A stretch of 24,080 nt of DNA from Paenarthrobacter nitroguajacolicus JCM 14115 (GTDB lineage: Bacteria; Actinomycetota; Actinomycetes; Actinomycetales; Micrococcaceae). This document shows positions 1-8,222 of the stretch, piece after piece. The stretch covers positions 1-24,080 of the forward strand of contig BBFS01000074.1 in the NCBI GenBank assembly GCA_001313365.1. The letters are read 5' to 3'. The stretch's first letter is position 1, and the number at the start of each line of letters is the position of its first letter. The translations under genes and the position numbers were made by a program. The notes beneath the pieces were generated by a model. The model saw only the letters and a list, made by a program, of their open reading frames with translations, had not been told where the DNA came from and did no database searches.

Positions 1-110
1 TCGCCAGGCGCTGCCGGCAGCTGCGGTGGCGTCCGACGTCGGGCCGTCATCGCCGCCGTTGCCGTCACCGCCGCAGTGCCGCAAAACTGCTGGGAGACTG
101 CGGTGGTCAC
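1..110 (-). CDS. bsaP: BsaP-like biotin synthase auxiliary protein, 3' part missing
   Basis: A GTG at 110-108 overlaps the bioB stop codon by four bases (GTGA), so the two genes are probably translationally coupled. The reading frame begins [11 protein letters not shown]. If one C lost near position 78 is restored, it continues [17 protein letters not shown] and then runs off the window edge. The start FCGHCGG, the position directly after bioB and the small predicted size fit the actinobacterial biotin synthase auxiliary protein, which BioB of these bacteria needs to turn dethiobiotin into biotin. What is seen is the CxxC-type start and the overlap; the name rests on synteny and recollection of the family. 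Only about 36 codons are present, so the downstream cysteines cannot be checked. It could also be another small zinc-knuckle protein. Confidence 0.6.
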   Translation of the reverse strand, partial: MTTAVSQQFCGTAAVTATAAMTARRRTPPQLPAAPG

Positions 111-1154
111 AGCGACTTCTGGAATTCCTTGATGGGCATGTTGAGCTCCACCAGGAGGTTGAGGTCAGCGTTTGCCGGCCGGCCCAGAGTAGTGAGGTAG
201 TTGCCCACAATGACGGCGTTGATGCCACCGAGCAGGCCCTCCCGGGTGCCGAGGTCGCCGAGGGTCAGTTCACGCCCGCCGGCATAACGCAGTACCGTGC
301 GCGGCATGGCGAGCCGGAAAGCGGCGATGGCACGGAGGGCGTCTTTGCCGTCCATGATGCCTTGGTTCTCCAGCGGTGTGCCGGGGCGGGGGGTTGAGGA
401 AGTTAAGGGGGACTTCGTGGGGTTCGAGGGCAGCGAGTTGGGCTGCAAGTTCAGCCGCTGCGCCACAGATTCGCCCATTCCGATCAGCGCACCGCAACAC
501 AGTTCCATCCCGGCAGCCTTCACCATGGCGCAGGTTTCCAGGCGTTCCTCGTAGCTGTGCGTGGTCACGACTTCAGGGAAGAAGCTGCGGGCCGTTTCAA
601 GGTTGTGGTTGTAGCGGTGGACACCCCCCCACTCGGCCAACTGGTCCACTTGGCGTTGCGTGAGCATGCCCAGGGAGCAGGCGATGTTGATGTCCACTTC
701 CTCCTTGATGCGGTCGATCGCGAACTTGATCTGGTTCATGAGCTTGATGTCGGGGGCCACGGACTGCGGCGACGATGCAGAACTCGGTGGCACCCGTTGC
801 CGCGGTTTCCTTCGCGGCCTTGACCAACTCCGGGATATCCAGCCACACACCGCGGACGGGGGGGGAGTCGAACAAGCCGGATTGGCTACAGAAATGGCAG
901 TCCTCGGGGGGGCAGCCGCCGGTTTTGATGGAGATGATCCCTTCAACTTCCACGTCCTCGCCGCAGTGCTTGAGGCGAACCTCATGGGCGAGTTGCAGGG
1001 CCGCGGGGGGGATGGCCTCGTCCGGCAGCTCGAGGATTTCTTTGAGTTGAGACTCGTTCAGGCCTTCGCCGCGTTCGAGGACCTGCTCGCGGGCGGTGTC
1101 CAGGATGGCGTAGGTGCCGGTTTCATGGGCTTCTTCTGTTGCTTGGGTGGTCAT
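107..1154 (-). CDS. bioB: Biotin synthase BioB (frame-corrected)
   Basis: This is a radical-SAM, iron-sulfur enzyme that inserts sulfur into dethiobiotin, the last step of biotin synthesis in the cytosol. The start is [13 protein letters not shown] at 1154, with AAGGAC as a possible ribosome site. The radical-SAM cysteine motif reads [15 protein letters not shown], where the usual form is GGCPEDCHFC; the extra Pro comes from a 7-G run at 906-912. Other family blocks seen are [46 protein letters not shown] and [14 protein letters not shown]. The protein ends [10 protein letters not shown]. The length of about 348 residues is normal. The frame changes near 790 and again near 370-460, where one G of the codon after GESVAQR is lost and a C run is lengthened. 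WGGVHRY (family WGVHRY) and SPPVRG are further homopolymer effects. I read the gene as intact. Confidence 0.96.
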
Positions 1155-1306
1155 GTCCTTGACGGTATCCGCGCTGGTTGATGGCGATTTTGTGGAGTGC
1201 GTACAAACCTGGTGCTTGATTTTGGTGGTGGGTGCGCGGGGCGGCTGATGCAGAAGTTACAGCTGTGAAACATGGACGTGACTGAATTGACGCGCTGCGT
1301 GACTAG

Positions 1307-1340
1307 CGTCGGGGGGGGCGAGGCAAAGTCCCCCCCGACG
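1307..1340 (+). promoter_or_regulatory. GC-rich hairpin in the leader of the NCS1 permease gene
   Basis: CGTCGGGGGGG at 1307-1317 pairs perfectly with CCCCCCCGACG at 1330-1340 around a 12-base loop. It sits 13 bases before the permease ATG, and no clear Shine-Dalgarno sequence is visible after it. The stem could act on translation of the permease or be part of a larger structured leader. The G and C runs are of the type inflated elsewhere in this window, so the true stem may be shorter. The rest of the 1155-1353 gap shows no feature I can name. Confidence 0.45.
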
Positions 1341-1353
1341 AAAGCGACCACGC

Positions 1354-3085
1354 ATGAGCGACGATAAGACGAGTACCGCAACATTGGAGCCGACGACGGC
1401 GGCCGGAACCGCCGTCGGAACCGGTACTTCAGGTGTCCCGACGGCAGGCAACGCCGATGCGATGAGTGCCGCGAAGGAGAGCCTGGAGGACTACACGCTC
1501 CGGTTCGCCCCGCGTTCCTACCGGAAGTGGAGCGCCGGGGGGGTTGTGGCAACGAGTGCGCTGGGTGGCATTGCGTACTTGGCCGACTTCTCGATCGGCG
1601 CGAATATCGGCATTGCTACGGAACCGTGAACGCGATCTTTGGCATCATCGTGGCCGCGGTCATCATCTTCGCTACGGGTTTCCCGCTGGCCTACTATGCC
1701 GCACGGTACAACATCGATCTGGACCTGATCACCCGCGGCTCAGGCTTTGGTTATTACGGCTCGGTGGTCACCAACATCATCTTCGCCACCTTCACATTCA
1801 TCTTCTTCGCCCTTGAAGGCTCCATCATGGCCCAAGGCCTTCAGCTGGGTCTGGGCATCCCGCAATGGATCGGCTATGCGGTGTCCACCATCATCATCAT
1901 TCCGCTCGTGATTTACGGCATGAAGACCTTGGCTACCTTGCAGGTGTGGACTACGCCCCTGTGGCTGCTGCTCATGGTGGTTCCGGTGGGCTACCTGCTC
2001 CTGTCCCACCCCGAAAGCATTGATGCCTTCTTCGCGTTCACCGGCGCTTCCGGCGAAGGCGGCCCCCAACCTGGCTTCGGTGATGCTGGCCGCTGGTGTC
2101 TGCCTATCCCTGATGGCGCAAATCGCTGAGCAAATCGACTACCTTCGCTTCATGCCGCCCAAGACGGCCGAAAACAAGGGCGCCTGGTGGCGCGCGGTGA
2201 TCCTTGCCGGCCCGTTGGGTCATCTTCGGCGCCATCAAGCAGATCATTGGATTGTTCATCGCGATCTACCTCATCGCCAAGCTTGACCCCCCCGCGGCAG
2301 CCGCTTCCGCGAATGAGCCTGTCCACCAGTTCCTTGGTGTTTACGAAGAAATGATGCCGGCGTGGCTCGCCATGACCCTGGCCGTGGTGCTGGTGGTCAT
2401 TTCGCAGATCAAGATCAACGTCACCAACGCCTACTCGGGCTCGTTGGCGTGGACCAACTCCTTCACGCGCATCACCAAGACCTACCCGGGCCGCATGGTG
2501 TTCGTAGTGGTCAACCTGGTCATCGCGCTGATCCTGATGGAGTCGAATATGTTCGAGTTCCTCAACACGATCCTGGGTTTCTACGCCAACTGCGCCATGG
2601 CATGGGTTGTCACGGTGGCCTCCGATATCGCCATCAACAAGTACCTGCTGAAGATCTCGCCCAAGGTTCCGGAGTTCCGCCGCGGGATGCTCTACGCAGT
2701 GAATCCAGTGGGTTTTGTGTCCATGCTTGTCTCCGCGGCGGTGTCCATCGCAGTGTTCTTTGGGGCGTTCGGTGCAGCTGTCCAGCCGTTCTCGCCCATC
2801 TTCGCGGTTGGCCTGGCTTGGTGCTGCCGCCGGTGCTGGCTTTGCTGACCAAGGGCCGCTACTACCTTCGCAGGACCGACGACGGAATCGACCTCCCGAT
2901 GTTCGATGCCGACGGAAACCCCAGCGACGCCAAGCTGCTTTGCCATGTCACCGGGCTTGAGTTCGAACGCCCGGACATGCTCCGCTCAGCCCAGGACGGG
3001 CCCGACGGCGAACCCCCGGTACATCTCGTCCCTCGCCTTGTCCACGGATAAGTCGGGCGAGCTGGTGCTGCCGGCGCAAAAGTAG
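1354..3085 (+). CDS. NCS1-family nucleobase/purine-cytosine-type permease (frame-corrected)
   Basis: This is a polytopic membrane transporter of the nucleobase:cation symporter-1 family, importing nucleobases or related compounds with a cation. The first frame begins MSDDKTSTATLEPT, followed by a cytosolic N-terminal tail ending in DYTLRFAPRSYRKW. Membrane segments alternate with family-typical stretches: GYYGSVVTNIIF, QIAEQIDYLRFMPP, INVTNAYSGSLAWTN and MESNMFEFLNTILGFYANC. The frame shifts near 1620, 2065, 2215, 2815 and 3010. After correction the protein is about 575 residues and ends TDKSGELVLPAQK with TAG at 3083-3085. The hydrophilic C-terminal tail of about 80 residues, from KGRYYLRRTDDG onward, is longer than in the E. 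coli CodB type. The substrate is not decided by sequence. A cytosine deaminase gene lies 17 kb downstream, but the two are not in one operon. No transport partner gene is adjacent. Confidence 0.9.
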
Positions 3086-3094
3086 CCCGCCTGA

Positions 3095-3161
3095 CCCAAG
3101 TAGGTCGCAGTTAATGCCGTTATGAGAGCTGAGAACGGGATTAACTGCGACCTAGCTGGGT
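3095..3161. repeat. REP-like compound hairpin, copy 1
   Basis: AGGTCGCAGTTAAT at 3102-3115 is exactly complementary to ATTAACTGCGACCT at 3140-3153. An inner CCGTT/AACGG stem closes the loop, and outer CCCA/TGGG ends add to the structure. The element follows the permease stop by ten bases. A diverged second copy with the same outer and inner parts lies at 16547-16606, so this is a family of repeats, probably acting also as a transcript end or 3' stabiliser. Confidence 0.75.
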
Positions 3162-3165
3162 GCAC

Positions 3166-3208
3166 GCAGAACGCCCCGGCTTCCTTTGGGTGGCCGGGGG
3201 CGTTCTGC
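3166..3208. terminator. Bidirectional intrinsic-type terminator
   Basis: GCAGAACGCCCCGGC and GCCGGGGGCGTTCTGC form a stem of about 15 pairs with one bulged G and the loop TTCCTTTGGGTG. It lies between the end of the plus-strand permease and the end of the minus-strand CsbD gene, where a shared terminator is expected. The T-tract after the stem on the plus strand is weak. Confidence 0.75.
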
Positions 3209-3245
3209 TGCGTGTTTCGTTCTATGTGTGTTTCTTGCTGCGGGC

Positions 3246-3430
3246 TTACTTGTCGAAGGCGTCCTTCGCGGTGTCCTTCACGTTCTCGCCCGCCTGCTTG
3301 GTCTTGGCAGCCGCCTGGTCAGCGACACCTTCGGCCTGCAGTTTCTCGTTATTGGTGGCGTCACCCAAGCTTCCTTCGCCTTGCCGGTGACTTCCTGTGC
3401 CTTGTTGCTGATCTTGTCTCCGAGTCCCAT
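3246..3430 (-). CDS. CsbD family stress-response protein
   Basis: This is a small, hydrophilic, alanine- and lysine-rich cytosolic protein of the CsbD/YjbJ family, usually part of the general stress response; its biochemical role is unknown. The start ATG at 3430-3428 follows an excellent AGGAGG. The protein reads MGLGDKISNKAQEVTGKAKE, then AWGDATNNEKLQAEG, and ends GENVKDTAKDAFDK, about 61 residues, normal for the family. A single G lost near 3361 splits the frame; restoring it gives an uninterrupted protein. It stands alone and ends against the terminator at 3166-3208. The 115-base gap upstream, 3431-3546, holds its promoter, but I could not pick out convincing -35/-10 boxes. Confidence 0.88.
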
Positions 3431-3546
3431 GGGCCCTCCTTCGATGTAATCCAACACTGACGATTGCTACGCTAACGAGCGATTCTGGGTACTTCCTGAA
3501 CGGCCCAACCAGCAAGGGAGCCGTCTACATCATCCCGGGGGGGGCG

Positions 3547-4732
3547 TCAGGGCTTGAGCACTACTTTGATGCAGCCGTCCTGCTTCTTCTGGAACTTCTC
3601 GTACAGGGCAGGGGGGGCGTCATCCAGTCCTCCCGTGTGGGTGACCAGATGCATGACCCCCAGCGGATCGGCGTCGTCCTCTACCAAGGGGGGGAGCAGA
3701 TCGTCGGTCCAGCTGCGCACATTGCATTGACCCATGCGGAGCTGGATTTGCTTGTCGAACATGGTCATGAGCGGCATGGGATCGGCTTGGCCGCCGTAGA
3801 CGCCGCTTAAGGACACCGTCCCACCGCGTCGCACCAGGTCCACCGCTGTGTGGAGCGCCGCAAGCCGGTCAACGCTCATGGTTTCCATGGCCACCTGTGC
3901 AGGTTTGTCCGGCAACAACGAGACGGCCCGGTGAAGGAAGGATGCCACGGGGGGATCCGTGAGCTTCCATGCCCACAGCGTCCACCACGGAGTCGGGGGC
4001 CGCGGCCGAGTGTCTGCTCGCGGATCTCGTCGGCCACGTGGGAGCTGTAGTCCATGGTCTCTATTCCATGGGTCTCCGCCATTGCTCGACGTTCGGGAAC
4101 GGGATCCACGCCGATCACCCGGAAGCCTTGTGGGCCCCCGATCCTTGCGACGAACTGGCCCACCGGGCCCAGTCCGAGCACGGCAAGCGTGCCACCGGCC
4201 GGCACATTCGCGTACTCCACTGCCTGCCATGCTGTGGGCAGGATGTCTGAGAGAAACAAGTAGCGCTCGTCCGGTGCGTCCGAGTCGACTTTGACGGGTC
4301 CGTAATCCGCGAAGGGAACGCGCAGGTATTGTGCTTGCCCACCGGGGACGGAGCCGTACAGTTCCGAATAGCCGAAAAGTGCCGCCCCCCCTGATCCCTT
4401 TGCTGTCACTTGTGTGGTTTCGCATTGCGATTGAAGGCCTTGGTTGCACATGTAGCAATGACCGCAGGAGATGTTGAACGGCACCACCACGCGGTCGCCC
4501 TTTTTGAGCCGGTGGACTCCGGAGCCTACTTCTTCCACGATTCCCATGGCTCGTGCCCGATGACATCGCCCTTGTGCATGTACGGGCCCAGCACTTCGTA
4601 AAGGTGAAGGTCTGAGCCGCAAATGGCCGTGGACGTGATCCGGACGATCGCGTCCGTGGGTTCCTGGATGGCGGGATCGGGTACGTCTTCGACGCTGACG
4701 GAGCGCCGGCCTTGCCATGTCACTGCTTTCAC
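3547..4732 (-). CDS. Zinc-dependent alcohol dehydrogenase, formaldehyde-dehydrogenase-like subgroup (frame-corrected)
   Basis: This is a medium-chain dehydrogenase with NAD(P)-linked oxidation of an alcohol or aldehyde-type substrate in the cytosol. A GTG start at 4732 follows GGGAG. The N-terminal region has the catalytic-zinc motif [12 protein letters not shown] and a GHE-type segment. The structural zinc loop [15 protein letters not shown], spaced Cx2Cx2Cx7C, lies near residue 90. The nucleotide-binding [13 protein letters not shown] lies near residue 183. The protein ends [16 protein letters not shown]; the length of about 393 residues fits the glutathione-independent subgroup. Frames shift near 4550 (after GHEP), near 3960-4010, and at G runs around 3610 and 3690. 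In the ruined stretch near residue 245, [13 protein letters not shown] can be restored by eye. The substrate is unknown. It is read alone, divergent from the acidic protein at 4864. Confidence 0.92.
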
Positions 4733-4754
4733 GATTGATTCTCCCTGCGTTTCG

Positions 4755-4791
4755 GCTGGGTGGGTCCCTCGCTGCTGGAGACCCTCCCAGC
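4755..4791. other. Hairpin in the divergent gap upstream of the alcohol dehydrogenase
   Basis: GCTGGGTGGGTC at 4755-4766 pairs with GACCCTCCCAGC at 4780-4791 with one mismatch and a 13-base loop. On the minus strand it would lie in the leader of the dehydrogenase gene, about 22 bases before the GTG. It may be a regulatory site or leader structure; no T-tract follows, so a terminator is less likely. Confidence 0.4.
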
Positions 4792-4828
4792 GAAGCAGAG
4801 ATGCTAGAGGTGCACAAGGCTGCCAGCC

Positions 4829-4857
4829 TCGACACCGCCAAGGGGCAGGCTTAGATT
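4829..4857 (+). promoter_or_regulatory. Promoter, probably leaderless, for the acidic small protein
   Basis: TCGACA at 4829-4834 and TAGATT at 4852-4857 are separated by 17 bases. The ATG of the next gene begins six bases after the -10 box, so transcription would start at or beside the A of the start codon. The same TAnnnT-N6-ATG geometry is seen before the GntR gene and the cytosine deaminase gene. Confidence 0.6.
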
Positions 4858-4863
4858 GAGGCT

Positions 4864-5070
4864 ATGAGCGAAGAACCGAGCGAAGCTGAACAGACGCCCT
4901 ACAGAGCCTCGGAACCCGAGGTGCCTGCCGCCGTCGAGAATGACAACGATGCCGCGGGCACGGGTGACTTCACCACCGGGCTGGACCCAACCTTCATCCC
5001 GGACGAAAGTGCTGAGACGCCGGAAGAGAAGCGAGCCAGGGAGCATCCGGAAGCTACGGGGGGGAGTTAA
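4864..5070 (+). CDS. Acidic hypothetical protein, predicted disordered
   Basis: This is a 68-residue protein starting MSEEPSEAEQTPYRASEPEV and ending in EHPEATGGS. It is rich in Glu, Asp, Pro and Ala, has no hydrophobic core, no membrane segment and no cysteine, so it is probably unstructured. I do not recognise a family. The start is supported by the promoter spacing (leaderless) and a possible GAGG just before the ATG. The final codons contain a 7-G run (about 5060-5066) whose length may be wrong, so the last residues are uncertain. It is divergent from the alcohol dehydrogenase and followed by a 150-base gap, so it is likely a single-gene unit. Confidence 0.65.
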   Translation: MSEEPSEAEQTPYRASEPEVPAAVENDNDAAGTGDFTTGLDPTFIPDESAETPEEKRAREHPEATGGS

Positions 5071-5223
5071 CGCCTGCGGCTCACCTTCTGTCACGTTCGA
5101 CGGCGTCGCGCCAGTAGCGTGCGGAGGTCACCTGCGCCCCCACCTTAGTAAGTAGCCTGATCATTAGTGTTAAGATTGTTGGAGGGAGAGTTTTCGGGCA
5201 GAGCTGACCGAGGAGTGATCGCA

Positions 5224-5657
5224 TTGTCCATCATGAAGAATCCGCTGGTTCCCGGAGACGCGGCGCCTCTACAGGCGGAAGCGCTCAGTTGCACCAAGTG
5301 CCGGTCCAGCGATCGCCTGAACTTGGAAACCATCGAATCAATCGAGCCGCACGCGGGTGAATTGATGGTCTGGGTTTCGTACACTTGCCTGGCCTGCGAG
5401 GCTTCATATGCCCACAGGGCTGCGTTCCGTGACGTTGCCACGGTTCTCAATCGCAACGGAAGCGTGTCCGGCTTGCTCCAATTCGGCGGAATGTACTTTC
5501 ACTGCGGCGAGCCCATGGCCTTCGCCCAATCGTCGGCGCGGAGCGTATACGCCCCCCCATGACAACCGAGGACGTGGATGATGGCCTGCTGGATGTCTAT
5601 CTGAAGACCCGCGTTATTCAATGCCGGTGTGGCTTCAGGATGGAGCTGCCCGCCTGA
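5224..5657 (+). CDS. Small zinc-ribbon-like hypothetical protein with four Cys motifs (frame-corrected)
   Basis: A TTG at 5224 follows GAGGAG by eight bases and is the best start; ATG at 5233 in the same frame is the alternative. The protein starts LSIMKNPLVPGDAAP. It carries CTKC near residue 23, CLAC near residue 57, HCGEPM near residue 95 and CRCGF near the C-terminus. The 7-C run at about 5551-5557 breaks the frame after SVYAP. With two C removed it continues TTEDVDDGLLDVYLKTRVIQ and ends GFRMELPA with TGA at 5655-5657, about 143 residues. The paired CxxC-type motifs suggest one or two zinc ribbons, as in small nucleic-acid-binding or regulatory proteins, but I cannot assign a family. Continuity of sense across the C run is the argument that both parts are one gene. 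Confidence 0.72.
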
Positions 5658-5669
5658 GAGTCCGGAATC

Positions 5670-5694
5670 GTTTCGAGGTGGCCCTATTGGGGTA
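5670..5694 (+). promoter_or_regulatory. SigF/SigB-like promoter
   Basis: GTTT at 5670-5673 and GGGTA at 5690-5694 are separated by 16 bases, matching the actinobacterial general-stress sigma consensus (GTTT, 15-17 bases, GGGTA). It lies 73 bases before the start of the membrane-anchored coiled-coil protein and points toward it. Confidence 0.55.
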
Positions 5695-5767
5695 CACCTG
5701 AGGTACCAACCACAGCGTGGGCCACGAGCGGCGCCCACAGAAGCCGCTCACCAGGGAGGTAATCCAC

Positions 5768-6298
5768 ATGGATACAGGACAACTGGTACTTATTATCGTG
5801 CTGGCCGTCATCGTCATAGCCGCTGTGATTGTGGCTGTTGTTGTTGGGCGCCGCAAAAAGGCCGAGGTCAACCGCCACCGTGCCGAGGAGCTGCGTGAGA
5901 AGGCGGCTGAAGAAGCCATCGGTGCACACCAGGCGAAAGCCGAGTCAGCACAGGCCGAGGCCGCCGCGCTGCAGGCCGAAGTGGAGGCGAATCGACTCCG
6001 TAAGGACGCGGAACGCCACGCCGAGAAAGCCAACGAAGCCCACGGACGCGTCGAGGAACACCTTCGCCATGCCGACAAACTTGACCCGAATGCGAATCCG
6101 GACCGGTCAAATGCTGCCGACAGGAGCAGAGGTGGGGACATGGACCGCGATCGTCCGGCGGACGCAGATCGCTCACGCGAAGTAGACCGCTCGCAGGACG
6201 CGGACCGCGATCGCTCCCATGTCGCCGAAGGAGAGCGTCTCACCCGGGACCGCAGCGGGCGCGAGGGCTCAACACGCGATGGTGACAGGAACCTATAG
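5768..6298 (+). CDS. Membrane-anchored coiled-coil protein with Asp/Arg/Ser-rich tail
   Basis: ATG at 5768 follows GGGAGG by seven bases; an earlier in-frame GTG at 5717 lacks such a site. The 176-residue protein has a short N-terminus, a single hydrophobic segment at about residues 6-27 (LVLIIVLAVIVIAAVIVAVV) and then basic GRRKK, so the rest probably lies in the cytosol. Residues 31-105 form an Ala/Glu/Arg-rich coiled coil (AEELREKAAEEA, AQAEAAALQAEVEANR). Residues 115-176 are a low-complexity tail of DR/DRS units. It resembles the small stress-induced membrane proteins common in Micrococcaceae, but no functional family is recognised. The SigF/SigB-like promoter upstream suggests stress control. 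There is no frameshift; it is one of the few clean genes here. Confidence 0.8.
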   Translation: MDTGQLVLIIVLAVIVIAAVIVAVVVGRRKKAEVNRHRAEELREKAAEEAIGAHQAKAESAQAEAAALQAEVEANRLRKDAERHAEKANEAHGRVEEHLRHADKLDPNANPDRSNAADRSRGGDMDRDRPADADRSREVDRSQDADRDRSHVAEGERLTRDRSGREGSTRDGDRNL

Positions 6299-6324
6299 TT
6301 TCAACGGAGAAGCGGAGGCAGGAA

Positions 6325-6953
6325 GTGAGTATCGTGGTGAGGCGAACAGGTCAGGCGATGCGGGCCACTGAGACGAATGCCCACAGGCATGCAGTTGACG
6401 TGGTATTGGGGCACTTGGGTGAAATCGGGCCGGCTGTGGCAGCCCTGCGCCGCGAATCCTCGAGGCTTGCCGAGTGGGGCGAAGAGCTGGCCCGTGTCAG
6501 GTTGCGTGGTGGGAGTGTTTTCGCGGCAGGAAGCGACGGATCCTCACACGAAGCGCAGAGGTTCACTTCAGAATTGAACGCCCACGATCCTGTGAGCGGG
6601 TCCGGGTTCAAAGCCATCTCCATCACCAAGGGCGCGGCCGGTTCCAACGGCTCTTCCGGAAGCATGGGCGACCAGGTTTCCAAACAGGTTCGCCGGGGGG
6701 TGACATCGTGGTCTTGCTCGCCGCGAAAGGTATCACCGACGAACTCCGGGAAGCTGCCGCCGCCGCTAAGTCGCGGGGGGGTGCGCGTGTGTGGGCGCTG
6801 ACTGGCAAGGAGTCCAAGGACCTGGCCCAGTCGGTGAATGAAGCCATTTGCATCGACACCGACCCGCCACATGCCGAGGAAGCACACCTCGTGGCGGTGC
6901 TGGCGCTTTGCGAGTGCTTCGAGGACGCCCTCAAGCACATCAAGCCGGAGTGA
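6325..6953 (+). CDS. SIS-domain protein, GmhA/phosphoheptose-isomerase-like (frame-corrected)
   Basis: This is a sugar-isomerase (SIS) fold protein; such proteins bind and isomerise phosphosugars. A GTG at 6325 follows GGAGGCAGGAA closely; ATG at 6358 is a possible alternative. The N-terminal helix region (LGHLGEIGPAVAALRRESSRL) leads into GGSVFAAGSDGSSHEAQRF, like the GmhA substrate loop (G-N-G-G-S with a following HxA). A second loop, GSNGSSGSMGDQVSKQVR, precedes GDIVVLLAAKGITDELREA. The C-terminus has the helix AEEAHLVAVLALCECFEDAL, which in this family carries the zinc or catalytic His. The frame breaks near 6700 at a G run. The length of about 209 residues fits GmhA. Heptose synthesis in an actinobacterium, or another phosphosugar role, are both possible. 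It lies 26 bases after the membrane protein and may be co-transcribed. Confidence 0.82.
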
Positions 6954-7073
6954 TACGGGACGCTGGAGGAGGCCCGCGAGTAGCATCCAGTGTGATGTCC
7001 GGCTCATCAGGAATAGTTGCAGACGCCGTGCAGTTGGCAGGATGAACCTGTTTCATTCTGAAAGGAACCGCGC

Positions 7074-8154
7074 ATGCTGTTTTCCCCACTGGCCCTCGGC
7101 GAACTTGAACTTTCCAACCGACTGGTGATGGCCCCTTTGACCCGGCTCCGCGCGGGTCAGAACGGCGTGCCAGGTTCATTGATCGCCGAACATTACCGCC
7201 AGCGGGCCTCCCTCGGCCTGATCGTCAGCGAAGGAACGTACCGACGCCTGCAGGCCAGTCGTACCCGGGACAGCCGGGCCTCGTAACAGAGGAGCAAATC
7301 GCTGGCTGGAAGAAGGCCACCGACGCTGTTCACGCTGAGGGCGGCCGCATCTTCGCGCAGATCATGCACGGTGGCCGGGTCTCGCACGCAGACATCACCG
7401 GCGGACACGAGATCGTTGGCCCCCCCAGCGCTGTCGCGATTGACGGCGAGGTCCGCACCCCCCCAACGGCAAGCAGCCCTACCCGGTACCGCGTGAACTC
7501 CGCACCGACGAACTCCCGGGAGTCATCCAGGAGATCGTCACCGCCTCCAAGAACGCGATTGAGGCAGGTTTCGACGGCGTAGAGCTCCACTCCGCCAACG
7601 GTTACCTCCTGCACGAGTTCCTGGCCCCCCCGAATTCCAACGTCCGTGCGGACAGCTACGGCGGTTCACCGGAAAACCGTGCGCGCTTCGTCATCGAGAC
7701 CGTCAACGCAGTGGTGGAGGCGCTCGGCGCCAACCGCGTAGGAATCCGGATTTCCCCCCCGGAGCACAACGTGCAGGGAATCGCCGAAACTGACGCCGCT
7801 GATGTCCGCGCGACCTACGAGGTGTTGGTGGAAACCATCGCTCCGCTGAACCTGGCCTACCTGAGCATTCTCCACCACGATCCCAAGAGCGAGTTGGTGC
7901 AGGACCTCCGCGAGCGTTTCAACGGCACGTTCCTGGTGAACACCGGCTTCAGCGAAATCACTACCCGCGATGAAGCATTCGCGATCATCGAAGACGGCCT
8001 CGCCGACGCCGTGGTGGTTGGTCGCCCTGCCATCGCCAACCCGGATCTCGCCCGCCGCTGGCGTGAAAGCCTGCCGCTCAACGAGCCGGATGCTTCCACC
8101 TTCTACGCCGACGGCGCCGAGGGTTACACCGACTACCCGTTCTACGCGAACTAA
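7074..8154 (+). CDS. Old yellow enzyme family NADH:flavin oxidoreductase / ene-reductase (frame-corrected)
   Basis: This is an FMN-dependent TIM-barrel reductase that reduces activated C=C bonds or nitro/nitrate-ester compounds with NAD(P)H. ATG at 7074 follows AAAGGA. The start MLFSPLALGELELSNRLVMA contains the FMN-binding region with APLTRLRA. QIMHGGRVSH, ELHSANGYLLHEFL (His/Asn substrate-anion pair) and DSYGGSPENRARF are diagnostic. VVVGRPAIANPDL forms the phosphate-binding end. The protein ends GYTDYPFYAN, about 360 residues, full length. The frame breaks at about 7243, where a C is lost in the segment before PGQPG, and in the 7-C run near 7459, where NGKQPYPVPREL is lost from frame. GPPSAV, SPPEHN and LAPPNSN each carry one extra Pro from C runs. 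A 120-base gap precedes the gene. The physiological substrate is unknown. Confidence 0.94.
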
Positions 8155-8169
8155 AGCTGTACAAAACTC

Positions 8170-8200
8170 CGACGTCGCACTCGCCTGAGTGCCGACGTCG
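8170..8200. terminator. Terminator hairpin after the OYE gene
   Basis: CGACGTCGCACTC at 8170-8182 pairs with GAGTGCCGACGTCG at 8187-8200 with one bulged C and a 4-base loop. It lies 15 bases after the OYE stop and directly before the GntR promoter region. There is no T-tract, so termination is inferred from structure and position. Confidence 0.55.
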
Positions 8201-8204
8201 TGCG

Positions 8205-8218
8205 TTCCTATAGGATTT
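8205..8218. promoter_or_regulatory. Operator and probable leaderless -10 of the GntR gene
   Basis: TTCCTATAGGATTT contains the perfect palindrome TCCTATAGGA (8206-8215). The identical 14 bases occur in inverted orientation at 9166-9179, before the catabolic operon. TAGGAT at 8211-8216 is followed by six bases and the GntR ATG, so the operator overlaps a -10 box of leaderless geometry; AGGA could alternatively serve as a weak ribosome site. Autorepression is the natural reading. Confidence 0.7.
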
Positions 8219-8222
8219 GTGC

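Noticed and set aside
1155..1306. Biotin-operon operator upstream of bioB
   Set aside because: I looked for a BioQ-like or BirA-like palindrome and found no convincing inverted repeat in this gap.
6100..6290. Tandem DNA repeat or CRISPR-like array in the Asp/Arg/Ser tail region
   Set aside because: The repeats are short amino-acid units with irregular DNA spacing inside an open frame; no fixed repeat-spacer structure. No CRISPR array was seen anywhere.
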